This document shows positions 29,901 to 39,664 of a stretch of 64,000 nucleotides of DNA, piece by piece; position 1 is the first letter of the stretch; each line of letters opens with the position of its first letter. The stretch is from the NCBI RefSeq assembly GCF_001949145.1, contig NW_019091361.1:1838866-1902865 (forward strand), in the 5' to 3' direction. This stretch comes from Acanthaster planci (Eukaryota; Echinodermata; Asteroidea; Valvatida; Acanthasteridae). The position numbers and the translations under genes were made by a program. Below the pieces are notes generated by a model. That model was given only the letters and a program-made list of their open reading frames with translations. It did not search any database and was not told the origin of the DNA.

Positions 29901-31169
29901 GGAAAACACTGATTGAATACTCTATAGAAAAGCATGTCAATCGGTGATTGGCTACGTTTTTATCCATGCTGCAAATCATCCTTGATATTTGTTTCCCCCC
30001 ATTTTCTTTCGAAACGTTTGTACTCAGTAAATGAAAAACCACCTGGATTCGGACGAATGTATGTATAACTAAGAGAAAAGCTTTGGCTTTAGATCAGAGG
30101 GATTTGAAAGATCATTTTAATCCGTGCGTATAGGTTTTAGTTTGATAACAGATACCAGAGAACTGAACAAAAATTAAAGGTATTAAACTCACGGTGGCTT
30201 CTCGCAAATACCAAGTCTTGTTGGTACTGTCGCTTGTCTCTATGCGCATGATCAGTCCAGCAGATGCACATGCATTACACAAATTAATCACTCCATATAC
30301 ACTCGGGGCCCAATGCAATTAGACCCACTTTAGCCTTAAAAGATTTTAATCACGCAGATTTCCCTCTTGATCTATCACACCGCATGCACTTTCAGCCTTT
30401 TAAAGAGCACCGCTGGCCCTTTTTTGGTTATGACGAATTTTTCAATAACGACTCGTCACCCTCCCTGTCTGTATTTTCACAGTTGTCCGTGATCGTCAAG
30501 GGACACAGCGAGTGTGCCGAACGCAAGCTGTACCTCGCCCAGACCGGCAATCTCCCGGGGGGCTTCGTGGACGGCACCCGGAGCTCTGGTCCGGAGGGTA
30601 GGGGAGTGTTCATCTTGGAGGTTGTCCCAGACAAGCACGTGGAGATCCACATCCGCTACATCGGCACCGTGATCATCATCCGACAGATCGGGGAGTACCT
30701 CCTGTTCTCCGTCCGAATGCCGGAGGAGATCATCAAGAGGCAAGGCCCGGAGGATCTTCAGCTCTGCGTCCGGGGTTGTCCCGGACGGGAGAAGATCGAC
30801 TATGTGAAGTTCTTGAAACAAACTAAAGACGTGGACCAGGAGAAACTGCAAAGAGCCATTGCCAAGTGCCGGCAGACCAACGTAATCGACGTGTACCTGG
30901 ATTCCTGCGTGTTTGATTTGCTGACGACTAGCGACGACAATTTTACCAACGCGGCTGAAAACGCCCTGCGGGACATCTCACGGCTGCAGCCCAACGCGTC
31001 CCTGTCCCTCCACAACAGAACTAGTGTCTTTGAAGACAGCAAGATACTGGCAGCCCTGCCCCCAAGGAGGAACGGTGCACCTCCAAGAACTCACATATCC
31101 ATGACTGCCCTCACGCAATTTGCAATAGTATTACTGGCACTTTGGGCGTCGCACCAGCTAACAACGTGA
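23717..31169 (+). CDS. Repulsive guidance molecule (RGM / hemojuvelin family), whole coding span
   Basis: RGM proteins are GPI-anchored cell-surface proteins that bind neogenin and act as BMP co-receptors. The coding exons are 23717-23927, 24730-25241 and 30483-31169 (469 codons from the first ATG, 433 from the ATG at 23825; human RGMA has 450). The order matches the family: signal peptide; cysteine-rich N-terminal domain with CRGELNYHS; the FGDPHLRTF autocleavage site; a partial von Willebrand D-like domain with MPEE and LCVRGCPG motifs; CVFDLLTTSDDNFT; then a hydrophobic C-terminal tail. The two introns have phases 1 and 0. The second falls after SGATATTK, equivalent to the SAATATSK position of human RGMA. 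Vertebrate RGM genes have the same three-part split as I know them. The start codon and the untranslated ends are not settled. Confidence 0.95.
24730..25241 (+). CDS. RGM coding exon 2 (Cys-rich domain and GDPH site)
   Basis: Acceptor TTTTTCCAG, phase 1 in; donor AAG|GTGAGT, phase 0 out. It opens with VSSECKLKKCSQRY, the mature N-terminus. Cysteines follow in the family spacing, with CRGELNYHSTL and DLMEQNNC. A threonine/proline-rich linker precedes CSLFGDPHLRTFDGSFQTC. The GDPH at 25095-25106 is the acid-labile Asp-Pro site where family members self-cleave into disulphide-linked halves. Human RGMA has RGD where this protein has RGE (24876-24884). Confidence 0.96.
25266..25337 (+). mobile_element. 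Half copy of the AATACGGGC hairpin MITE
   Basis: About 72 bp nearly identical to the left arm of the complete element at 34324-34499, including CAACGCGTTGGCCAATCACA. The right arm is missing. It starts only about 24 bp after the donor site of RGM exon 2, so it inserted at the very start of intron 2. The open frame of exon 2 reads on through it by chance. Confidence 0.75.
27562..27610. repeat. Perfect 14-bp hairpin flanked by 9-bp direct repeats
   Basis: CCATGGAGGTAGAT and its exact reverse complement are separated by a 7-base loop. The hairpin is bounded on both sides by the same 9 bases, GCATCACCA (27562-27570 and 27602-27610). It lies in RGM intron 2. The direct repeats look like a target-site duplication or a template-switch event. 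There is no other copy in the window. Confidence 0.7.
30483..31169 (+). CDS. RGM coding exon 3 (vWD-like core, GPI tail)
   Basis: Acceptor GTATTTTCACAG, phase 0; stop TGA at 31167-31169. The exon continues from GATATTK with LSVIVKGHSECAERKLYLAQ, where human RGMA has an ECVDQKVYQAE segment. FVDGTRSSG, HVEIHIRYIGTVIIIRQIG, VRMPEEIIKRQ and LCVRGCPGRE follow. The conserved CVFDLLTTSDDNFT precedes two possible N-glycosylation sites (NAS, NRT). The last roughly 20 residues are hydrophobic and end without a cytoplasmic tail, as for a GPI signal. The exon is markedly more GC-rich than its flanks. Confidence 0.96.
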   Translation: MSVIVKGHSECAERKLYLAQTGNLPGGFVDGTRSSGPEGRGVFILEVVPDKHVEIHIRYIGTVIIIRQIGEYLLFSVRMPEEIIKRQGPEDLQLCVRGCPGREKIDYVKFLKQTKDVDQEKLQRAIAKCRQTNVIDVYLDSCVFDLLTTSDDNFTNAAENALRDISRLQPNASLSLHNRTSVFEDSKILAALPPRRNGAPPRTHISMTALTQFAIVLLALWASHQLTT

Positions 31170-34100
31170 AAGACAAACAATGTAACATAGATGCAACTTA
31201 TTTCTTTTAACTATCAATATTATTTTGCAAACCGTAAAGATGATATATATAATTTGTACATAGAAGTGTACATAACTATACATACTTCAAAAGTGAAACT
31301 GCTAGCCACGTTGTACCACCGTTTATAATTATTGCTAAGATGTACATAATGGTGAGGATAAAATACTATATGATCTGAAGTGTATTTACTTAATATTTTG
31401 CAGTCTTTGTAAATGGAAGGGACTGCATTACAGCAGATTATGCCGTCTCTTTAAAAGATAGAAACTCGTTATTATTTTTATTAGAAACAAGCTTCACAGT
31501 AACTAAAAGGTGTGGGAAGGTATTTGGAATCCCAGAAGTGGACGAGTTGAATACGAAAATGAAAATAGCAGATAACACGGAACGCATTACAAGTAAAGTT
31601 TTCCGCCAGTCTACAACTGAAGCCATCGTGTAAATTCGATAATCAATATGAAATCCATATCGAAACGATAATGAGTTACTCCTTCCAACGGTTTGGATTG
31701 TAAATTGAGTCGGTACCAAACGAAATCAATCTGATATGTATTATGGTTGAAGGGGCAAACATTTCGCTTTAATACACAACACCTGCTGGGTGTGAACCCA
31801 GCACACAGACTTAATCATCTTAGTGCCCCACTCTGTTACTTGATGCACCAAGCATGCATTGTTCTCCCAATCTGCTGTGCATGTACAAATGCACCTGTAT
31901 TAAAACGCCTTCCTAGTCGATTGAAGTTAAAGTTCTGTGCTCTTGTGCTCGGAAGATTGTACGGAGAATGATTTGTGTGTGCACGTCTAGTCTAAAATCC
32001 TTCTTTGGATAATATTCACCTTTGTCGCTCATAAATCTTGTGCGAAGGGTCGCCAGTGTGGGTTTTTTTATACACTGAAATACATTTCGATTTTTCACGG
32101 ATGTTATTGCGTTAGTTTACCCTGGAAACCTTGTGCTCACATAATGACACACACCGGACAACGTCGTGTGCTATGTGGTGGCAATGGATGTTGTACAAGA
32201 AAATGTACGACTCTTACACTGATTCATTTCGGAGGACATGCTATGAGCCGTTTATCACACAAAGTATTTATTAGGAGCAGATCCTTCAGTTTTATTGGCA
32301 AACCTATGTGTTGTTTTCCTGCTAAGTTTGGTTAATGCATCCGTGATATGCACACTAGTCTTGACTCCATAACAATACTAATATTAAGTTACAGCTCGTA
32401 GCTAATACAAAACAGGTCAATCACGTCACCGACTTTTAAATGTTACTGTTATTAATGTTCACGCTGGCACGCGAGCAAAGCATCCGCTGTAATATTGGTT
32501 GAATGTGACGTCTAGAAACGTAAAGAACATGGCAACATATTCACGTTCACGTGGAGTATATGAACCAAAAATGTGTTTTTGCAACACAAATTCGAATTTC
32601 GAATGTTTCAAAAGCCATCCAGAATGTGGTCAAAAATTGTGATACATGTATCATGCCTATTGATGGAGCATACTGGTCTCTAGCCTACTCTAAGCCCAGC
32701 GTCACCTTAAAAAACGTTAAAAGCATTTTGCCAATGCCAGTGGTTTATGCTCATTACTTTTGTTCTTCGGTTTTGTACGTACGCTAGCGTTTTTTAGTAC
32801 AGTAATATTATTCCTTGTCACCGTCTAAGAAATTTTTTGCCCGCAGATAGTTAAACTTCTAGTAGTTTAAACATAAAGTTGCAGCTTCCGAGTATACACG
32901 CAGTATATTATTAGTATTCAGAGACAGAAATCAACAGGTTAATGTGCACATTCGTAAAGGGGGATTTTTTATCTGTGGTGATAATTACAAGGAGTGGATA
33001 CAAGTCGGTCTTTATCGGTGACGTTATTCATTTTACGTCGTAAAATGTATGCTATTCTCGAGTTTTCTTAAATGTGTGACTGGGTTTGGTGAAGTGGCTT
33101 CCAAACCGTCACTACTGTAAACCGACGCTGTATTTAAACAGATGTATACATTACAAAATAATTGCAACTGTACCCATGGCTTGATTAGCCATGTTTGCTG
33201 ATGACATCGCTGATTTTTTCTTGTTTTCTTTTTTTTTTTTGGCAGTTTTTGAAGAGAAAAAAAAATTAAATTTATAAGTTAAAGGAGTCTTGGTGGTGTT
33301 TGCGGTTTGTTTTCTTTCCATTGAGGTCACCATTCTGATAAGTAAAACTACATGTATATACACATCGTGATTGATGTCCCTGGTACTAGATTTCCCGGAT
33401 TATGATGCTTTTGAAGCACCAGTCGAGGAGTCGGGGTGGTATTTTGGCCAAGTTTGTGAAGTGGCAAGGTGGACATGGGGCCCTTTTTAACGACAGCCTT
33501 TGTTTGGGAAGTACATGTAGTGTACAATGGACGTTTTCTTGGAAACAAGGCTTAGACTCGTACACCCGCCCATTTTATCGGGGAAAGGGAAAAAAGTTTA
33601 AAAGCCAAGGGCTGTTCCAACACGCCACCGTTATGTTTGGTTTTTTTTGGGGGGGGTGGTTAGTACTTGGAGGGGGACTTTTGAGGGGTTGAATCATTTT
33701 CGAATCGGTTTCTTTACTTTTGCAAAGAAATATTTGTTGCCCAGTCAACCGGACCCCTTTTCTAAAAATCTGCATGAACACTTCCTTCGCCCTCTTAAGC
33801 CCATGCAAAACAAGCTATTTTAAACACCAGTTCGGTTTTACTGGGATTGTCGCAATTGAAAAAATACAATTGATTTGCTAATTAAAAAATTACAGTTGTC
33901 ATGAATTTCTGCAGTCCTGTTATTATTTACTGTTAATTCAGATTAACAGCGATACCCCACTTCACTTTAAGTCAAGTGCATCTCCGATTATTAAACTAAA
34001 CAAATACAGGAAATACAAGCAAACGAAAACCATAAAATGGATGAGGGCCCTCTTTTGACATTTGTTTGACACATATTATGTCAGCAAGCGTGATTCTGAG

Positions 34101-34323
34101 TTTGTGAGTTGATAAACGGTTGAAAACTTGAAACAGCAAAATATCAAAACATTATTTGAAAGTCTTCGAAATAAACATTGGGAAACGCATAACATTAAAC
34201 ATCAAAACGGGGTTCGGCAAGAAAAAGGGAAGAACACCAAGCAAATCCTATGCCACGCCTCCCAAGCGGTCACATTGAGAGTCTTGCTGTCGCGATAAAA
34301 GCACTCCCATGTAACGTGCACGG
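31170..34323. other. RGM 3' flank and intergenic DNA
   Basis: AT-rich sequence after the RGM stop codon, presumably including its 3' UTR. I did not find a convincing canonical AATAAA signal in the first few hundred bases, so the transcript end is undefined. No coding frame, RNA gene or element could be supported here. Confidence 0.45.
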
Positions 34324-34499
34324 AATACGGGCCTTTCATAATAGTGCGCCTCCAAGAGTTTGCAACGCGTTGGCCAATCACATTGCGCGAAATTTGTCGA
34401 CCTAATGCGTGTTTGGAAAGGGTCGACAAATTTCGCGCTTTGTGATTGGCCAACGCGTTGGAAAATCTTGCAGGCACACTACTGTGAATCGCCCGTATT
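34324..34499. mobile_element. 176-bp hairpin MITE (AATACGGGC ends)
   Basis: A complete long hairpin. It begins AATACGGGC and ends GCCCGTATT, and nearly the whole length pairs with itself. GCAACGCGTTGGCCAATCAC on the left matches CCAACGCGTTGGCCAATCAC on the right read in reverse, and both arms carry GCGAAATTTGTCGACC before a short central loop. A TA next to CGGGC at both ends would fit a mariner-type TA duplication, but that is a guess. A half copy sits at 25266-25337. Confidence 0.85.
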
Positions 34500-34961
34500 A
34501 ATCCTGAAAGAGCCGAGTTATTTTGGCCCATCTCACAGCCGCCACCCCGCACCCCCAACTCGACTGTGCCAGGCTTGATTTTTTTTAGGGGGGTGGGGTT
34601 GGGGAACTTGTCATGCATGTATAGACACTCCTTATCATTAGTGTGGAGTTTGAAATCAACCAATCTTTTTGTTGTTAGAGTCATTTTAACTTCAAGGCTA
34701 CTTGCGTGCGTTCAGCACCGCAGTGGAAAGAGTATTTTTGGTTAACCCGTCTGTGAAAAAAATGCGCGCTACGCAAGAACGGGTACGTGCAAAATTGGTG
34801 TCAAAATGACCGCAAGGAGTGACCGGTACTCTAAAACTCCTAAGGGCTCGACTCCTGAAAAAAATGCGGCGATATGGAACAAATGTTGAGGCGAGGGTGT
34901 ATTCCGTTCCCACTTCGGCTCTTTTGTGGAAACCGGTGCTTTTAGATTGGGAATCATGTGC

Positions 34962-36097
34962 TATGGGGGACGAAAAGTGGCCATCTACTTTTCTGCTGTC
35001 AGGATAGTAGAAAAGCAGATTTTACGTCTTTGTAACAATTTTTTTATTTTTCTACTTTTCTGCTACCTCAAAAGCAGAATGACCATTTTATTGTAATGCA
35101 TTTTTCCACTTTTCTGCTTTTCTGCTACAACAAAAGTAGTTTTACTTTTCCTTATTTTGACGGCGGCCGAAAAGTGGCCATCTGCTTTTTACCTGTCAAA
35201 AAAGCAGGAAAGTGGATTGAACGTTTTGACGACAACCGTGAATTCAACTTTTCTGCTTTTGTGATACCGGAGAAGCAGATTTTACATAGGTGGCCAAAAA
35301 GTGGCCATCTGCTTTTCTGTCCTCAATGGGCCGTGAATGGGGTCATGAACCGGTAGGTTACGACCATTTCCGTTCTGGGGGAGTGAAGACGTATAGATAC
35401 CAATATGTAAAGTACGCTTTCTGGGGACCTATGAGGCAGAGAAAACAGCATCTCAAAGGAAATACAGTTTTACAGCTATCATCCAATAGACACACAAGCT
35501 TGCTTGGGCCAAGGAGCCAAGGAAACCATGCGAATCTTTCATTACAAAAGATAGGGTGGAGTGTAATTATTGATTTATATGTCTTCAATCCCAAGAAAGG
35601 AAATGTTCATAACCTGAGGTTCACAACTCCCTTCACGGCCCTTGGAAGGCAGAAAAGCAGATGGCCACTTTTCGGCCGCCTATGTAAAATTGCTCCTCCG
35701 GTACCAAATAAAGCAAAAAAGTAGAATTCACGGTTATTGTCAAAACGTTCAATCCTCATTTCTGTCTGTTCGAAAGCAGAAAAATAGAAAATAAAAAATT
35801 GCATGTAACAAAGACGTAAACTCTGCTTTTCTGCTATTCTGGTAGCAGAAAAGCAGATGGCAACTTTTCGTCCTCCATAGATGGCCGCTTTTCGGCCGAC
35901 AGCGAACGAAGAAAAAGTAAAATCTGCTTTTCTTGAATCAGAAAAGCAGAAAAAATGCGTAACCAAACAATGTCCGTTCTGCTTTTTGAGATGGTAGAAA
36001 AGTAGGAAAGTCGAACTTGCATGTTACCAGAACATAAAATTTACTTTTCTGTCATTCTGATAGCAGATAAGCAGATGGCCACTTTTCGTCCTCCATA
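34962..36097. mobile_element. 1.1-kb foldback element with modular arms
   Basis: Two long inverted arms, about 34962-35400 and 35570-36097, surround a loop of about 170 bp. Outer ends are TATGGRGGACGAAAAGTGGC on both sides. The arms are built from repeated modules of GAAAAGTGGCCATCTGCTTT type and many AAAAGCAG / CTGCTTTT words. The right arm is longer because one module (GGACGAAAAG...GTTTACGTCTTTGT) is present twice. Inner arm ends still match (GACCATTTCCGTTCTGG against GAACATTTCCTTTCTTGG). There is no coding frame with similarity. The structure resembles foldback-type DNA elements; the autonomous partner is not visible. Confidence 0.85.
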
Positions 36098-36826
36098 CAT
36101 GTGCACCAGTTTAATACGAGAACAGGCATAAACGTCGACGATAAATAACCTCAATTCAAACTGTGGGGGGAAATTATTAGAAATTTCCAAGGTCTTCACA
36201 ATAATCATTGCATTCAAGCTTAATGTGTTATCATTTTCCACTTTCTCTTCATTTTTTGGGGGGGGCCTAAATGACGGTAGTTTTTATAAATTTTTAACTG
36301 CGGGAACGATTACGGCCTCGCTCTGTAAAAATGCTAGAAGCACATTATACCCCCAAAAAAGGATTTATACTTTCAACATTTGCTCTCGAGCAGGCTCATC
36401 CAAGAAAGATCAGGAAGATAAAAATGAGTCGAACGGGACAAAAACATACTGTGCAGTGTGTTTACAAAGCTCGGGCTCCGTGTTCTGAAGTTTAAAAGGT
36501 CATTTTTTTTCAAGGGTCTTCATCCCACAGCTGCCACTTCTGTTTTTATAGTTTTTATTCGCGATGATATAAAAACGTCGCCGGGGTAAAACAAGGAACA
36601 TAAACATCTGTACAAACGATGCATGTAGCTGGTTTCTGTTTTCTTACCTCCAAGGTAACCTATATAAGAACAAAGCTGTTATGATAAGCCCACCCTGTAG
36701 AAGTTCTTTAAAAAAAAAAAAAGATATACATGTACACGTATAATTTTATCAAGACGTGAAAGGGATCTGCTGCACGAACACCGCATTAAACTAGGGGGCG
36801 CTGTTCATAATACAGATCTTTATCAA

Positions 36827-37989
36827 TGGTCGAGTTCGGGCAGCCTGTTCTTGACACGAATTTCTTGTTCTCTCATTCGAACGGTGGGAACACCACCTAA
36901 AATCACAGTTCTCGAAACTTGGGATCACGCACCACCACTTTGTCAGGGTTTTGCAGGAACGCACGGAAAAAAACTCATGAAATTTTGATTGTTGAACAGC
37001 CACAAAAATAGCGCGATGGCTTACACAAACCGAGACAAATGGGAAGTTTTGCAAAATTAACATTAATAGTTTTCTATAACACAGAAATGAATGCTCTTTT
37101 TAAATAGAAAAGAATTCGTCCCAGTTATCAACGGATCAACCCTCGAAAAACGTAGGCCTACGTGGACGCCGCCATGTTGCATGTTGCCTGCCAAAAACTA
37201 CCAGCGATATATAACTGGTTGTACGTTACCGGCGTTCGAGCGACCGACCCACGAACAACAAATTGAGCTGTTCGTGAACATTCGAGAACAAGCCAGGCTA
37301 TGTATCGAACAAGTTTCCGCTACCTTACCTGTCCATTTTGGCATTAGGAGAGTTCAGAATTACCTCAAAAATTTGTTTCACAAATATAAAAAATTGGGGC
37401 AAAGAGATGCCATACTTCGTACCATGGGCGGATCCAGGAATTTTTGCAAGGGGGGGGGGTTCAGGCCGGAGATTTTTTTAATGTCTCATTTTTGCAGACA
37501 TGCGGGAACGACGATGAAACATGAGGCCTACTTGACATAGAGGCTGAGTTCGGGCGGCTTGTTCTCGTATGTTCAGGAACAACTCGATTTATTGTTTGTA
37601 AGTCGACCACTCGAACGCCCGGAACGTACAACCGATTGTTGCATGGAACATGGCGGCATCCATGTACGTTCTTTCACAGTAAACTTGGAAAGCTGGGCTG
37701 AATTCTTTTCTATTTAAAAAGGAACATTCATTTTTTTTTGCTATGGAAAATGATTTTTGTTAATTTTGTAAAACTTCCCATTGTCTTCGGCTTTGTGAGC
37801 CATCTCGCTATCTTTTGCGACTGTTCAAAAATCAAAATCTAGCGAGTTTTTCCTCGTGTTCCTGTAAAACCCTAACGAAGAGGTGGTGTGTGATCCTGTT
37901 CCGGGAACAGCGTTCTTGGGTTGTGTTCCCGCCGTTCGAGCGCGAGAACAAGAAACCCGTGTTAAGAACAGGCCGTCCGAACTCGACCA
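36827..37989. mobile_element. 1.16-kb foldback element (TGGTCGAGTTCGG ends)
   Basis: Inverted arms of about 36827-37302 and 37545-37989 have outer ends TGGTCGAGTTCGGGC and its counterpart TGGTCGAGTTCGGAC. They share many ordered blocks (CCTGTTCTT, GGTGGGAACA, AGGGTTTTRCAGGAAC, GAAAAGAATTC, CGCCATGTT). A central segment of about 240 bp contains GGGCGGATCCAGGAATTTTT followed by a G-run. The start of the right arm repeats the terminal motif (GAGTTCGGGCGGCTTGTTCT), which suggests nested or stepwise assembly. A 149-codon open frame crossing it has no recognisable similarity. Confidence 0.8.
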
Positions 37990-39453
37990 CAGTGTTTTGA
38001 AATTATTTCCCCATTTTTTAAAAACTTTTTTGTTTTCAAAACTGGATCCGCAGCTGCATACTCTCCGTCAAATTGTGGGGGGTAATTGCCCTATACCCTG
38101 GGTTTTACGCAGATGTTTCTGGCTACGCGAACATGCGCTAGTCCGTGGGCTGGGAGGGGTTTCACCGCACGCCAGAACCAATCGCCACCGGCATTTTTTT
38201 TTCCTTTGCATGCTCGCATCAAAGACTCGCATCAGAAAACATCAATGTGCATCCAAAATGCTCGTATAATTTTTTTTGGGGGGGGGACCAGGGTTTGCGG
38301 GGGGTGGTAATCAATTGGCTATACTATGACCTACATATTCAGGCAGGCATATGCAGTTCGAGACGGCGAGAGGGCGCGCGTGTCAGCTTGTTGGCGGTAC
38401 AGTACGCTGAAAATACTGCCTTAGAGGGCGCTGTGTAATCAACATTCGTGCCGCAGGTTGGAGATCCTGACCTCGACATGTCAAGGCATGCAGCTAAAAA
38501 CCGAGGGAAAATCTCTATCGATATAAGTTGTTCGATAGTGTTCGTTCGGACAAACTGAGGCAGGGAATAGCTAACACTTCACAGAATACAGAGTAAGTAT
38601 ACCATCAGTATGAGTTGATGACTAATTAGGCCAAACGATATTGTTTATTGAATGGACACCACATTTTCAACGCAGTCGCACGATTACTTCATCGTGCGCC
38701 TGATTTCCGGACATAAGAATTTGTTTAGGTCCTATAGTCCGAGTAAGGACCTTATAAAGGAAAGAGTTCCATATACGGACGCCACTTGACACCCTGTGCA
38801 CAATCCCTACGGAACTGGTCCGAAAAATTCTAAGTGTTTCTAAGTAAACGACTTGTTTGTTTTCCCTCCTCGTCCTAAATTAAACTTTTCTGGACATGTT
38901 TTGCCTTTCTGACAGCCACTGACAGCTGATAGATAAGGAATAATTACTGGCATCCGTATATGTGTCTCTTCTCCCCTACAAATCGTGTTTTGAAATATTT
39001 GGACATTACCGGGCGGTAGTAGGGTCTTACAACTTTCCATTAATTAGTTTTACTCAAATAGGCTCAGTCATAACGTCACGTAGCCCCAATCAAATAATCG
39101 TCAGATTTTGTAATGCATCTGACTTGTCTGATGTTACAATACAAACAGGTCATGCAATTAAAATCCCAGTACAATCTAGGCCTGCATGTCTTTTGCTGGT
39201 CCCTGTACTTGTGTCGTCAAACCTATGTGAAGTACGGTAGTATAATAATAAGCAACAAGTCCAGCAAAGATTTGATTTTGAGTTGAACAGCTTGAGCCTG
39301 AATCCAAAACACTGGTCAGTTCTGAGTGAATGTGGATTAGCATGTAAAAGATGAGCACTTCTTCACAGTTCACAGAATGCAGCAAGGAAGTGATCCAGGA
39401 AACATAGGAAATGAACTGCTGTCTTTTCCTCTCTTTGCCATTTTTGTCTTCAG
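37990..39453. other. Intergenic DNA upstream of TP53BP1 coding start
   Basis: This stretch has no coding frame I can support. It should contain the TP53BP1 promoter and at least one untranslated exon, because the first coding exon starts at a splice acceptor (39453). A GA|GTAAGTAT donor after 38592, downstream of a TATCGATA word at 38516-38523, is a candidate but unproven untranslated exon end. Confidence 0.4.
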
Positions 39454-39460
39454 TGTGATC

Positions 39461-39664
39461 ATGGACAGCCTCCCGTTTAGTCAGTCGGGGCTCGGCACCC
39501 AGGGACAGGACCCCTGCTTTGTGGTCATGAACTCCCAGGTTGAGGAGTCTCAAGATATGGCACAGGCGGTTAAGATGAGCAACACAGGCATGACCGGCCC
39601 CAGCAAACAACGGATGCTGTGGGAGCTGGCGGCGTTGAGGGGGACTCAACCGAGTCCGGTCTTG
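39461..39664 (+). CDS. TP53BP1 coding exon 1 (N-terminus, SQ cluster)
   Basis: Start ATG at 39461, seven bases after acceptor CTTCAG (39448-39453). Residues 1-68. DPCFVVMNSQVEESQ aligns with DTPCLIIEDSQPESQ of human 53BP1, placing an SQ at residue 25 exactly as in human, where Ser25 and Ser29 are ATM sites. The donor after 39664 (TTG|GTAAGG, phase 0) is chosen over the one at 39723 because the latter would create a stop in the next exon. Confidence 0.92.

Noticed and set aside
33600-33700. G-rich runs here and elsewhere as regulatory G-quadruplexes
   Set aside because: They are single homopolymer-like runs, common across the window, with no regular four-tract pattern that I could support.
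37091-37540. 149-codon frame
   Set aside because: It runs through the arm and loop of a foldback element and ends in a G-run; not protein-like.
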